DNA from: Chitinophaga pinensis
Lineage (GTDB): Bacteria; Bacteroidota; Bacteroidia; SXHM01
Length of the DNA: 32,808 bases
Assembly: GCA_945861685.1 (NCBI GenBank)
Contig: CAMAVO010000013.1
Span: forward strand, 1 to 32,808
Direction: 5' to 3'
The position numbers and the translations under genes are program-made. The stretch's first letter is position 1. The number at the start of each line of letters is the position of its first letter. The notes beneath the pieces were generated by a model, which saw nothing but the letters and a program-made list of their open reading frames with translations, ran no database searches and was not told where the DNA came from. This document shows, piece by piece, positions 15,158 to 23,126 of this stretch.

Positions 15158-17191
15158 TCAGACCTGATACAGTTTTGGAATTGCATTAATTTTCCGGACG
15201 GCTTTTTCAAAATCAACGCCTACAATTTCGAGGTACCAGCGCATTGATTCGTAGCGGGGCCGGTTTTCTTCTTCAATTAATTTAAGGGCGGTTTCGCGGT
15301 CGAGCATTCCTTCGCGGATTTGGTTGCTGCGAAATGTATCGAACTCGGAGAAGCCGGCAACGGTGTAGTAGATATAATTATAGAAAGCGGCTGTTCCATC
15401 GCCAATGCGCCATGATGTGTTGGTGTCGATTGCTTTTTCCCAGTTGTAAAGTTGAAGGACTTTTTCTACTTCTTTTTCGTCCCAAGTGTAATAATCGAAG
15501 AGGTGGAAGTAGTCTTCTTTTTTAATGAAGTATCGGGCGGCAATGGAGCCGAATGAATCGAGCAGTGATTGGTTAAGATAGCCGGGGGACTGAAGAAATT
15601 GTGAGAACACAAACGAAAAGAGTTTTGCCTGACGCTGGAGGGACATGGAGTAAATCAACTTTTTGTCGAAGTCGGGCGGAATACCTGCAAAGCCTACTTT
15701 GAAATCGGTATTCTCGAGGTGATTGATTCCATAGAGGTTGAGCTTAACATTGTTTCTTTTCTTAACTACATTGGTGTAATAAAAGAAAAATTTGTCGCCC
15801 GCCATGAAGAGTGGAATCATCCCGAGGTGGGGTTTGGCCAGCCATGCGTTTATGTTTTTGCGGATGTTTTCGCGTTTCCAATGTATGTCTGCAGAAACAA
15901 TGATGTGTTCAACCCCGAGTTTACCGCAGGTGCGTGCAATGTTTCTGCGGGCGAGATCGGTTACCATTCCCCAATCGTAGGTATAAGCAATGGGGTTTAA
16001 TTTAAGTTCGTTTTTGACGATGTGAAGAGCGAAGGTGCTGTCGCGCCCACCGCTGAAGGGAACGATGCAATCGGGCTCACCGTTTTTGCTTCGGTAAGGT
16101 TCAACCAAATCCATTATCTCGCTTATGGGTTTGTGTTGATTTTTGGGTTTGTAGTTTTTGCAGTAGTTACAAACTCCGGCAGTATCAAAATAAATAAAAG
16201 GGAAGGTTTCGGGATAGAGGCACTTGGTGCAACGTTTTAGTTTTTTAATTGCAGTGGAGTTGAACTCGAGCAATTTGAAAAGATGAGTTTCGTTGGCACG
16301 GTTAATATAAACTGAGGGGTCGATTACAATTTCTTTTCGTGTTTTTTTGTTTTCGACCGAAGTTATGTTTATTGCAAAAGGCTGAATCGCCTGCTCCGTT
16401 TGCTGTTCAGTTGCATGTTCGTTTATTTTAAAATGCGAAAGATTAAAACTGTTATAGTTAATCAGAAGCGCATCATTGGCTTTAAGTTGTTTTACTTTTT
16501 CGGTGTTGCCGAATGGAGCGAAGGATGATTGTTGTAAAAGTTTATCAAGGTAATAGCGCTCGGAAGCGAAGAAGATGAAATCTTTTTCGTTGGAAATGTA
16601 ATAGAGTGAGCCATTGTTGGTAGCGAGGAGAAACTCGTTGCTGTCGGCAAACATGGTGGCAACGGAGAAGGTGCCTTCGAGTTGTTGAAAGGTTTGAACG
16701 GATGCCTGGATGGTATTTAATCCATTGTTTAATCCGGCCCGGATGAGTGCGGGGATTATTTCGGTATCGATGGAGAATTTGCGATGGAGCAAAGGGTTCT
16801 GATTCCAAAGTTCATCAACATTGGTGACGATTCCGTTGTGAATGATGACGATGTTGTCTTTGATTACGGGCTGATTATTTTCTTCGTGCAGTTGCGAGCC
16901 GTTGGTAACCAAACGGGCGTGACCAAAGCATTGGAGGGCGCTTGCGTTTTTATATTCGCGAATCAGATTTTGTATATTTTCTTCATACTTTGAGGTTTCT
17001 AATAGCTCAGAAACTGGAATGTCACCTTTAATAATATTGATATTGTTTGGGGCAGCAAATCGAAATGCAACACCCGAAGAATCTTTGCCTCTTGACTCGG
17101 AATAAAGGGCGATTTTTTTAATACTCTTAGCGATGCTTTTATGGGGATATGATGAACCGGGCTTGAGGATTAAGCCGAAAATGCCACACAT
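15158..17191 (-). CDS. Fused class II glutaminase and WbpG-like N-acetyl-sugar amidotransferase
   Basis: A 677-residue two-part enzyme. Residues 1 to about 250 form an Ntn-type glutamine amidotransferase: Cys2 in MCGIFG is the nucleophile, with ESRGKDSSGVAF (32-43), HARLVTNG (91-98) and IHNGIV (117-122) of the GFAT/PurF group. Residues about 315-677 match N-acetyl-sugar amidotransferases (WbpG/PseA/LegA-like): a four-cysteine cluster at 321, 324, 341 and 344, and the ATP-pyrophosphatase loop PFSGGRDST (378-386). WbpG-type enzymes make acetamidino sugars and normally take ammonia from separate HisH/HisF-like partners; here the glutaminase is fused and no HisH/HisF homologue is seen. The C-terminal HLENTDFKVGFAGIPP region is typical of the family. 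It likely modifies a nucleotide-linked amino sugar in the cytosol. Confidence 0.83.
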   Translation of the reverse strand: MCGIFGLILKPGSSYPHKSIAKSIKKIALYSESRGKDSSGVAFRFAAPNNINIIKGDIPVSELLETSKYEENIQNLIREYKNASALQCFGHARLVTNGSQLHEENNQPVIKDNIVIIHNGIVTNVDELWNQNPLLHRKFSIDTEIIPALIRAGLNNGLNTIQASVQTFQQLEGTFSVATMFADSNEFLLATNNGSLYYISNEKDFIFFASERYYLDKLLQQSSFAPFGNTEKVKQLKANDALLINYNSFNLSHFKINEHATEQQTEQAIQPFAINITSVENKKTRKEIVIDPSVYINRANETHLFKLLEFNSTAIKKLKRCTKCLYPETFPFIYFDTAGVCNYCKNYKPKNQHKPISEIMDLVEPYRSKNGEPDCIVPFSGGRDSTFALHIVKNELKLNPIAYTYDWGMVTDLARRNIARTCGKLGVEHIIVSADIHWKRENIRKNINAWLAKPHLGMIPLFMAGDKFFFYYTNVVKKRNNVKLNLYGINHLENTDFKVGFAGIPPDFDKKLIYSMSLQRQAKLFSFVFSQFLQSPGYLNQSLLDSFGSIAARYFIKKEDYFHLFDYYTWDEKEVEKVLQLYNWEKAIDTNTSWRIGDGTAAFYNYIYYTVAGFSEFDTFRSNQIREGMLDRETALKLIEEENRPRYESMRWYLEIVGVDFEKAVRKINAIPKLYQV

Positions 17192-17239
17192 GATTTCAGG
17201 TATTTATTGAAGTTGTTTAAAGTTAAACTTTGATTTTTG

Positions 17240-17974
17240 TTATGAGCTTTTTTTGAAAACTACTACAGGTAGTTTTAAAAAAATATATGCTAATCTTGAA
17301 TAGTATCTTTTGGGATCCATCAATAATTGGTAGAACCATCTTAATCCTAATTTTTTTATCCATTCGGGTCCCATGTGGGCTTTGCCAGCAAAATAATCAA
17401 AAACTGCCCCTACCCCAATCATAATAGTTCCTTCCTGGGCTGAATTATGATAATACATGAGCAGGTCTTGTTTCGGGCTGCTTATGCCCACCCAAATGAT
17501 GTCGGGCTTTGATTTTCTGATATTTTCTAAATCTGCTTTTATAACTGCATTCCCTGCTATCTGATTTTCTTCTAGAAAGGGTGGCGATTTGGAACCCGCT
17601 ATGTTTGCCCCCGGAAATTCTTTTTTGATATTGTTCATCATCAGCTTCAGATTATTGTCGGATGAACCATAAAAAAAATGAGACAACTCTGTATTCAGTA
17701 ATTTTTTACAAAGCCAGTAGCCGCTTATTGTAACAGCATTTTTATACCCCTTTCGGTGAAGTAAGAATTCTGATGGTTTTCCATCAGGCAAGGTTAAGGT
17801 GGCAGAATCATATATATTTTTTAGTGTCTCGTCTTCATTAGCTCTTAATATATTATAGATATCCGGGAAACAAACGTAACCCTTCCTGTTTTTGCTTTCA
17901 GACAAAAATGCAAGCAATTGTTGGTAATCTGTTGGGTTGAAACCAACATTTAATATTTCAACTTTAGTGTTCAA
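17240..17974 (-). CDS. WecG/TagA/CpsF-family glycosyltransferase
   Basis: A 244-residue member of the WecG/TagA/CpsF family (GT26), which transfers N-acetylmannosamine, its uronate or glucose-type sugars to a lipid-linked acceptor at the inner face of the membrane. The motifs LPDGKPS (62-68, the catalytic-site Asp), VGISSPKQD (162-170), GVGAVFDYFAGK (187-198) and GLRWFYQLLMDPKRYYSRL are in family order. The frame opens with TTG at 17974; the next in-frame Met is past residue 110, so this unusual start is needed for a complete domain. The gap to the upstream FkbM gene is 4 bp, which implies cotranscription. The hydrophobic, basic C-terminus may bind the membrane. Confidence 0.85.
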   Translation of the reverse strand: MNTKVEILNVGFNPTDYQQLLAFLSESKNRKGYVCFPDIYNILRANEDETLKNIYDSATLTLPDGKPSEFLLHRKGYKNAVTISGYWLCKKLLNTELSHFFYGSSDNNLKLMMNNIKKEFPGANIAGSKSPPFLEENQIAGNAVIKADLENIRKSKPDIIWVGISSPKQDLLMYYHNSAQEGTIMIGVGAVFDYFAGKAHMGPEWIKKLGLRWFYQLLMDPKRYYSRLAYIFLKLPVVVFKKSS

Positions 17975-17978
17975 CTTA

Positions 17979-18722
17979 TTATTCTTTCAGTCTCCATTTG
18001 CAGTCCATCTCCCAGGCATCATCGGGTATGGTTTCAAATGTGTTATCTTCAAGCACGCCCCAGCCTTTAGCTATCAACTGATAATTTTCATTTAGCAATG
18101 AAGCAAATCCATTTTCAGAATTATCGGGCAAATCACGGTAGATATTTATTTTTTCGTTTTTGGCTACTTCGCTTGTTATGGTCCTTATTTTTTTATGCTC
18201 TATCATTGGTTTTAAAGTCTTCAATACTTCTAAATCCATTCCCTGAATATCGCTTACATAATCATCAATAAAATGTATATTGTTCTTAAGACAGAAATCA
18301 TATAAATTAATGCAGGGAACGGTAATTGATTTTACCATTTCAATTTTTTCGTTGTTGTATTTTTCCTGCCAATCTTCATTAAAGGTCCCTACAGATGATG
18401 AAGCACCATTATTATTACTACTGATATTGAAGGTAATCTCGCCATTGTATTGAGCTACTGCAACATTGAATAGGTGGATATGCGGATATGCGGAATATTT
18501 TTTTTCCAGTAGTTTAAATCGTTCGGGGTTGGCTTCAAAACAGTAGCATTTTTCATATCCTTTATACATTAAACTGAATACGCCTTCACTTTCAAGCCCA
18601 ACAATAACAAGAATTCCTTTTTTTTCTCTAAAATTATGACGGACCATAAACTTAAGGTAACGCAAGGCCTTAAGAGGATTTTTGATGCTTTTAATAAGTT
18701 TTTCAGCTAATTTATTATTCAT
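17979..18722 (-). CDS. FkbM-like methyltransferase with altered SAM motif
   Basis: A 247-residue protein with the FkbM-type plan: a Rossmann start (ILVIVGLESEGVFSLMYKGY), an acidic loop after strand 2 (CYCFEANPERF), a middle NNNGASSSVG segment that parallels the HSSS element of the other FkbM protein here, and DYVSDIQGMDLEVLKTLKPM, matching the DxQGxE signature. Such enzymes add O-methyl groups, often to sugars. The usual DVGANxG glycine motif is changed to VGLESEG, and DIQGMD replaces DTQGYE. SAM binding may therefore differ, or the protein may have another role. It lies 4 bp before the WecG gene and 56 bp after an acetyltransferase gene. Confidence 0.7.
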   Translation of the reverse strand: MNNKLAEKLIKSIKNPLKALRYLKFMVRHNFREKKGILVIVGLESEGVFSLMYKGYEKCYCFEANPERFKLLEKKYSAYPHIHLFNVAVAQYNGEITFNISSNNNGASSSVGTFNEDWQEKYNNEKIEMVKSITVPCINLYDFCLKNNIHFIDDYVSDIQGMDLEVLKTLKPMIEHKKIRTITSEVAKNEKINIYRDLPDNSENGFASLLNENYQLIAKGWGVLEDNTFETIPDDAWEMDCKWRLKE

Positions 18723-18778
18723 ATAATAGTGTTAGTAACAATAATTTTTTGAAACGGATAGATTATTGCAGAGTTAAT

Positions 18779-19342
18779 TTATTTTTTTGAAAATCTTTGG
18801 TCATATAATTTTATATGAGCCTTTAAGTCATCTTCTGATTTAAATCGGTTTGCAATTTTTTTAGCGGGAACTCCTCCATAAATTGAAAATGGTTCAACAT
18901 CTTTTGTAACCACAGCTCCTGCAGATATAATGCTGCCTTTACCTATTGTAATTCCACTCATTATTATTGCGCCAAATCCAATCCAAACATCATCTTCCAC
19001 TGTAGTTAAATTAATTTCTTTGTCCCAGGGATAGTCATGGTTTCTTATGCTTTTTGACAACATTACGGGATTGCCTAATTCATTATAAAGATGGTCATTT
19101 TTACCAACAAAAGCGACATTGCTTGCAACTAAAACATAGTTGCCAATAATTACATCGCAATATATTTGAGTGCCGGCCCCCAGATAGCAATAGTCGCCAA
19201 TGGTAATGTTTTTTTTTGCCCATAGTTCAACTTTTCTCCCTGCATGAAAACTTTTGCCAAACGAATACTTCCTCCATTTGATAGTTGTAAGATACCAATC
19301 ACGCAAGACAACAATAGGGTGCGTTCTTTTTCTATATCCCAT
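18779..19342 (-). CDS. Hexapeptide-repeat acyltransferase
   Basis: A 187-residue left-handed beta-helix protein. Repeats of the [LIV]Gxxxx type run through the middle ([56 protein letters not shown]), ending in the [14 protein letters not shown] signature of the CatB/LacA-type acetyltransferases. A loop with HLYNE/HDYPWD probably forms part of the active site. These enzymes move acetyl (or a similar acyl group) from acetyl-CoA to a sugar hydroxyl or amino group in the cytosol. It starts 3 bp after the glycosyltransferase gene upstream, so the two are likely cotranslated. O- versus N-acetylation cannot be told from the sequence. Confidence 0.82.
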   Translation of the reverse strand: MGYRKRTHPIVVLRDWYLTTIKWRKYSFGKSFHAGRKVELWAKKNITIGDYCYLGAGTQIYCDVIIGNYVLVASNVAFVGKNDHLYNELGNPVMLSKSIRNHDYPWDKEINLTTVEDDVWIGFGAIIMSGITIGKGSIISAGAVVTKDVEPFSIYGGVPAKKIANRFKSEDDLKAHIKLYDQRFSKK

Positions 19343-19345
19343 ATT

Positions 19346-20254
19346 TTATACTCTAATAAATTTACTTGAAAAAGTGAAAAAAAATTCTTTTGCCTTTTTT
19401 ACATAACTGTTTCTTTTGAATAAATAAAAATGTTTAATGATTTTTCTAGCCTCTTGATTCTCAATTAACTTTTGTTTAATAACAATAACAGGGTTTTGAG
19501 CTATAGGAGAATAAAATTTATTGGTTCTATTACTATGCTCACCTGTATTATCAAACCCTATATTATCAACTAAAGAAGTATTTGGAAATAAACAAAAACC
19601 ATTTTCATAGAAAACAGAAGCATGCCAATAAATAAACCATGTATTAATTATTCCTTTTTTATTATTTCTAAGTTGCCTTTCCAAATACTTTCCTCCAACT
19701 TTATTAAAATCAGACCACAATTTATTCTTTGTTAAATAATCTATATGAAAGTCAGATGAATCATTATACTTATCCCAGGCTCTTTTCCAAGTACTCCAGC
19801 CCCAACAAAGTGGAACATTGTAAAAGAATGTATCAGGTAATTTGTTTTTATGTGGATACATATATCCCGATATACTCATCACCTTGTCTTCATTTTGATA
19901 AAGAGAGAGAGAGTCGTTCATATATTGGAGAAAATACTTACTTGTCACAATATCGTCTTCAAGTACTATTACTTTACCACATTTGTCAATGATTTTGGTT
20001 ATTCCTGCTACTATTGACTGCTCCAAGCCTAAATTTTTTTCGGACTCAATTATGGTTACTGACTTAAAGCCTGATATTGATTTTAGAAAGTCACGCAATT
20101 CTCTAACATGAGGAATATCTACTTCTGATTTTGGGCCATCTGAATAAATAAATAAATCAGATTCCGGTGCCAATTGATTTTCTTTAAGTGCAACAATAGT
20201 CTTTTGTGTTTTATTAATTCGGTTGTATACAAATAGTACTACAGGTGCATTCAT
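19346..20254 (-). CDS. GT-A-fold glycosyltransferase
   Basis: A 302-residue protein opening with MNAPVVLFVYNRINKTQKTI, the start of a nucleotide-sugar-binding fold, followed by LFIYSDGPK and KVIVLEDDIVTS, where EDD is the metal-binding DxD-type motif. VPLCWGWSTWKRAWDKYN is typical of a set of surface-polysaccharide glycosyltransferases that resemble GT2 and the GNT-I group. It should add one sugar to the lipid-linked repeat unit in the cytosol. The basic C-terminus could associate with the membrane. It ends 3 bp before the acetyltransferase gene and begins 20 bp after the preceding GT2 gene. Its coding sequence is very AT-rich, like the rest of 17-32 kb. Confidence 0.75.
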   Translation of the reverse strand: MNAPVVLFVYNRINKTQKTIVALKENQLAPESDLFIYSDGPKSEVDIPHVRELRDFLKSISGFKSVTIIESEKNLGLEQSIVAGITKIIDKCGKVIVLEDDIVTSKYFLQYMNDSLSLYQNEDKVMSISGYMYPHKNKLPDTFFYNVPLCWGWSTWKRAWDKYNDSSDFHIDYLTKNKLWSDFNKVGGKYLERQLRNNKKGIINTWFIYWHASVFYENGFCLFPNTSLVDNIGFDNTGEHSNRTNKFYSPIAQNPVIVIKQKLIENQEARKIIKHFYLFKRNSYVKKAKEFFFTFSSKFIRV

Positions 20255-20274
20255 TCGTTTATTAAGTGCAATAA

Positions 20275-21153
20275 TTATTTTATTTTATAATTCAGAAAAT
20301 GTGCTTTGAACGATGCTAGAATAAAAACGATGAAAGTAACAGGGAACAAAAATTTTATCCCATGTCTTGCAATATACCTTACATTATCAAAAATAAAAAG
20401 TCTGGAGTATTTATTAAAAAAGCTTTTTGCAAATTTAATGAATGGTGTATTAATGAACGAAGAACTGCTATTAGTTTTTTCAGGATAACTGAAAATGAGA
20501 GCATCCCATGAAATTACTGAAAGGTATCCTTTCTTTCTTGCCCTTAATGAAAAATCAAAATCAGAGTGGTACTGAACAAATTTTTCATCAAAGTAATTAA
20601 CATCTTTGAGAACATGATAAGGAATTAGCGTTCCTCTGCCCGGAAGAACCAACGATTCGTGAATGCCCGTAAACGTGTTAACAGGAATATCGGAAAACAT
20701 AGGGTGATATCTTACAAGTTTCATCCTCCACCAAATTATTTGTTTTATTCCTGAAAAAATTACTTTATAAGGTTGACTATTGGTAACCGATACAGACCCT
20801 ATGATTGTATTTACCGGTGTTTTTTCGATTGCTGATGCAAGTTGCGCTATATAATTTTTTTGAATATTAATATCATCATTAAGAGTTAATACAAAATCCG
20901 GGTTTAATTTTTCAGCGTATTTAAATCCTTCATTCATGCTTTTTGTGTACCACCAATTACCATTTCCATAAACAATATGAACTTGCGGAAATTCTTTTTT
21001 AAGCATTTCAATTGTTCCATCAGTTGAACCATCAACAACAACAATAACGACCAATTCAAATAAGGAATGGTCAACATTAAAAATCTGTCCCAGTAAGCTA
21101 AATAATAAATATCGCCTGTTATGGGTAGGGATAACTATAACTAATCTCTTCAT
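20275..21153 (-). CDS. Family 2 glycosyltransferase (paralogue A)
   Basis: A 292-residue GT2 enzyme. The start VIVIPTHNRRYLLFSLL, then VVVDGSTDGTIEML, the metal-binding VLTLNDDINIQ and a later FDEKFVQYHSDFDFSLRARK follow the GT2 order. The C-terminus has one hydrophobic stretch (FLFPVTFIVFILASF) that probably anchors it. It is a sister of the GT2 gene at 23127-24002: the proteins share YGNGNWWYTKSMNEGFKY and the DNA there includes 38 identical bases. A 119-bp gap without clear signals separates it from the amidotransferase gene upstream. Its role is to add one sugar to the undecaprenyl-linked unit; the sugar is unknown. Confidence 0.85.
   Translation of the reverse strand: MKRLVIVIPTHNRRYLLFSLLGQIFNVDHSLFELVVIVVVDGSTDGTIEMLKKEFPQVHIVYGNGNWWYTKSMNEGFKYAEKLNPDFVLTLNDDINIQKNYIAQLASAIEKTPVNTIIGSVSVTNSQPYKVIFSGIKQIIWWRMKLVRYHPMFSDIPVNTFTGIHESLVLPGRGTLIPYHVLKDVNYFDEKFVQYHSDFDFSLRARKKGYLSVISWDALIFSYPEKTNSSSSFINTPFIKFAKSFFNKYSRLFIFDNVRYIARHGIKFLFPVTFIVFILASFKAHFLNYKIK
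20927..20964 (-). repeat. 38-bp segment identical to 23776-23813
   Basis: These 38 bases are identical to 23776-23813 in the other GT2 gene, and a further 20-bp identical block follows (21002-21021 and 23851-23870). The segment encodes WYTKSMNEG and neighbours, just before the DxD motif. It reflects gene duplication, with local conversion possible. Confidence 0.8.
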
Positions 21154-21272
21154 AATATATTTTGATGGTTGAGAATTTGTAACTGTATTTTATGTTCGAC
21201 TTGTTTATAATTCATCAGTCGTTTTATTCTAAAAATGTTTTATACTTAATTTTTTAGAAGTCTGCTAAATTT

Positions 21273-23120
21273 TTACCCATATTTTTCAAGACAAAGTTCA
21301 AAATTGAGTAAAATCCAAAGTCTTATTCCATTATTCATCTTGCCATTTACATGGTCGTCCAGCAATTTTTTAACTTCTTTGGGATCAAAAAACCCTTCAT
21401 TTTTTATTTTGTTGAAGTCAAAATAATGTTTAGCTATGTCATTTAAATCCTTTTTGCGCCAGTCTAGTGGAACATCAAATCCTTTTTTAGGTCGATCGGT
21501 AAGTGATTTTGGAATGTATTTGTTCAGAAGCTGCCTTAGTAAAAATTTGCTTGTTCCGTTTTGCGTTTTCATTTTAAACGGAATAGTGCCTGCATATTCA
21601 ACCAATCTATGATCCAAAAAAGGCACTCTTGCTTCCAGCGAATAAGCCATTGTAGCCCGATCTGTTTTATTTAATACGGTTTCAGGTAAATATCTTTTTG
21701 CCAGTAAATAATAAATATATGATTCTGTATCCATGTTCCCCTGGGGATACTTAGCAATTTCGCTGCCATAAGAAAAGTAACTATTCATGCTTAACTTCAT
21801 GAGTTCATCTTGCGAAATGTGTCCCATCATATAAGTGTAAGTATCCTCCAGTTTTTTACTTGCAAAAACCTGAGCTATCTTTTTATACTTACCGGTTAGT
21901 ATATTTTTACTCAATTTGGAAAACAGAGCTATTGTATTGAGTTGATATGTTTTAGCCGGGTTAAATAATTCTCCGATTTTTGTAAATCGGGGATACCCTG
22001 CAAAAAATTCATCTGCCCCATCGCCTGATAACGTAACCGTAATATCTTTTCTTGCAAATTTTGACAGTAGTAATGTTGGTAATAATGAAACGTCACCAAA
22101 GGGTTCATCAAAATATTCCGGGACATTTGGCAAAATATCAACTATGTCTTTTTGATTTAAATATAATTCATGATGTTCAATTCCAAGATAATCAGCAACA
22201 CCTTTTGCATAAACAGCTTCGTTTACTTTTTTATCATCAAAGCCAATTGTGTAGGATTTTAATTTTGCATTTGAGAAACCTGACATTATTGCTACCAGGA
22301 GAGAGGAGTCAATACCACCACTTAAAAAAGCGCCAAGAGGGACATCGCAAATTAACATTTGCTTCACGGAATCAACTAATAACTCTTCAATTTCATTTAC
22401 ATACTCTTCTGTTGTTTTATAGATGGTTATTGGTTTATAGGTATCTTTCATATCCCAATAGGTTACAATTTTCATTTCACCATTTTGGTATTCTAAATAT
22501 TTTCCGGGCTCCAGTTTATAAACGTTAGAGAATATACTGAGTGGAGCAGGAATATTGTGGAGAGAAATGTATGTATATAGGGCGTCACGATTGATTTCCT
22601 TTTTGAATAAGGGGAAATTAACAATTGGTTTTAGCTCTGAAGCGAATGCGAAGACACCACTGACATGGTAATAATATAGCGGCTTAATGCCGATACGGTC
22701 TCTTGAAATGATTAACTTTTGTTTATTTTCATCCCAGATTGCAATGGCAAACATTCCATTGAATTTGCTGAAATAATCATTTCCCCATTTTTCATAGGAG
22801 TGTACAATAATTTCGGTATCACTTTTAGTTTTAAAAACATGTCCTTCTTTAATCAGGGTATCTCTAATGGCTTGAAAATTATAGATGGCTCCATTGAAAA
22901 CCATATGAATAGTATTGTCTTCATTAGACAATGGCATGTTAGCAGTATCGCTAAGGTCAGTAATCTTAAGCCTTCTGGAAGCTAAACCAATTTTTCCGTT
23001 TTTTAAATAATATCCCTCGGCATCAGGCCCACGCAACAACATCGACCGGTTCATTTTCTGAAAGTCTTCAAGAGATACAGTATTTGTATTGCTCAGAATA
23101 AAACCGGTTAGCCCACACAT
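21273..23120 (-). CDS. Asparagine-synthase-like glutamine-dependent amidotransferase
   Basis: A 615-residue AsnB-type enzyme. Cys2 (MCGLTGF) is the Ntn nucleophile of the glutaminase half, with LRGPDAEG (29-36), VFNGAIYN (74-81) and the DTEIIVHSYEKWG segment. The synthetase half has the ATP-pyrophosphatase loop FLSGGIDSS (265-273) and later LSGDGADEFFAGYPRF. Together these make a protein of normal AsnB length. Inside polysaccharide clusters such proteins (WbpS-like) are thought to amidate carboxyl groups of uronic or nonulosonic acid residues rather than make asparagine, and that is the likelier role here because it sits between two glycosyltransferase genes. It begins 6 bp after the upstream GT2 gene. 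Confidence 0.85.
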   Translation of the reverse strand: MCGLTGFILSNTNTVSLEDFQKMNRSMLLRGPDAEGYYLKNGKIGLASRRLKITDLSDTANMPLSNEDNTIHMVFNGAIYNFQAIRDTLIKEGHVFKTKSDTEIIVHSYEKWGNDYFSKFNGMFAIAIWDENKQKLIISRDRIGIKPLYYYHVSGVFAFASELKPIVNFPLFKKEINRDALYTYISLHNIPAPLSIFSNVYKLEPGKYLEYQNGEMKIVTYWDMKDTYKPITIYKTTEEYVNEIEELLVDSVKQMLICDVPLGAFLSGGIDSSLLVAIMSGFSNAKLKSYTIGFDDKKVNEAVYAKGVADYLGIEHHELYLNQKDIVDILPNVPEYFDEPFGDVSLLPTLLLSKFARKDITVTLSGDGADEFFAGYPRFTKIGELFNPAKTYQLNTIALFSKLSKNILTGKYKKIAQVFASKKLEDTYTYMMGHISQDELMKLSMNSYFSYGSEIAKYPQGNMDTESYIYYLLAKRYLPETVLNKTDRATMAYSLEARVPFLDHRLVEYAGTIPFKMKTQNGTSKFLLRQLLNKYIPKSLTDRPKKGFDVPLDWRKKDLNDIAKHYFDFNKIKNEGFFDPKEVKKLLDDHVNGKMNNGIRLWILLNFELCLEKYG

Positions 23121-23126
23121 ACTATA

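Noticed and set aside
21154-21272. Promoter or terminator in the 119-bp gap between the AsnB-like and GT2 genes
   Set aside because: No TAnnTTTG box with proper spacing and no GC-rich hairpin with a T run was seen.
22052-22528. 158-codon open frame on the plus strand opposite the AsnB-like gene
   Set aside because: Rich in His, Leu and Gln with no family features; a shadow of the well-supported gene.
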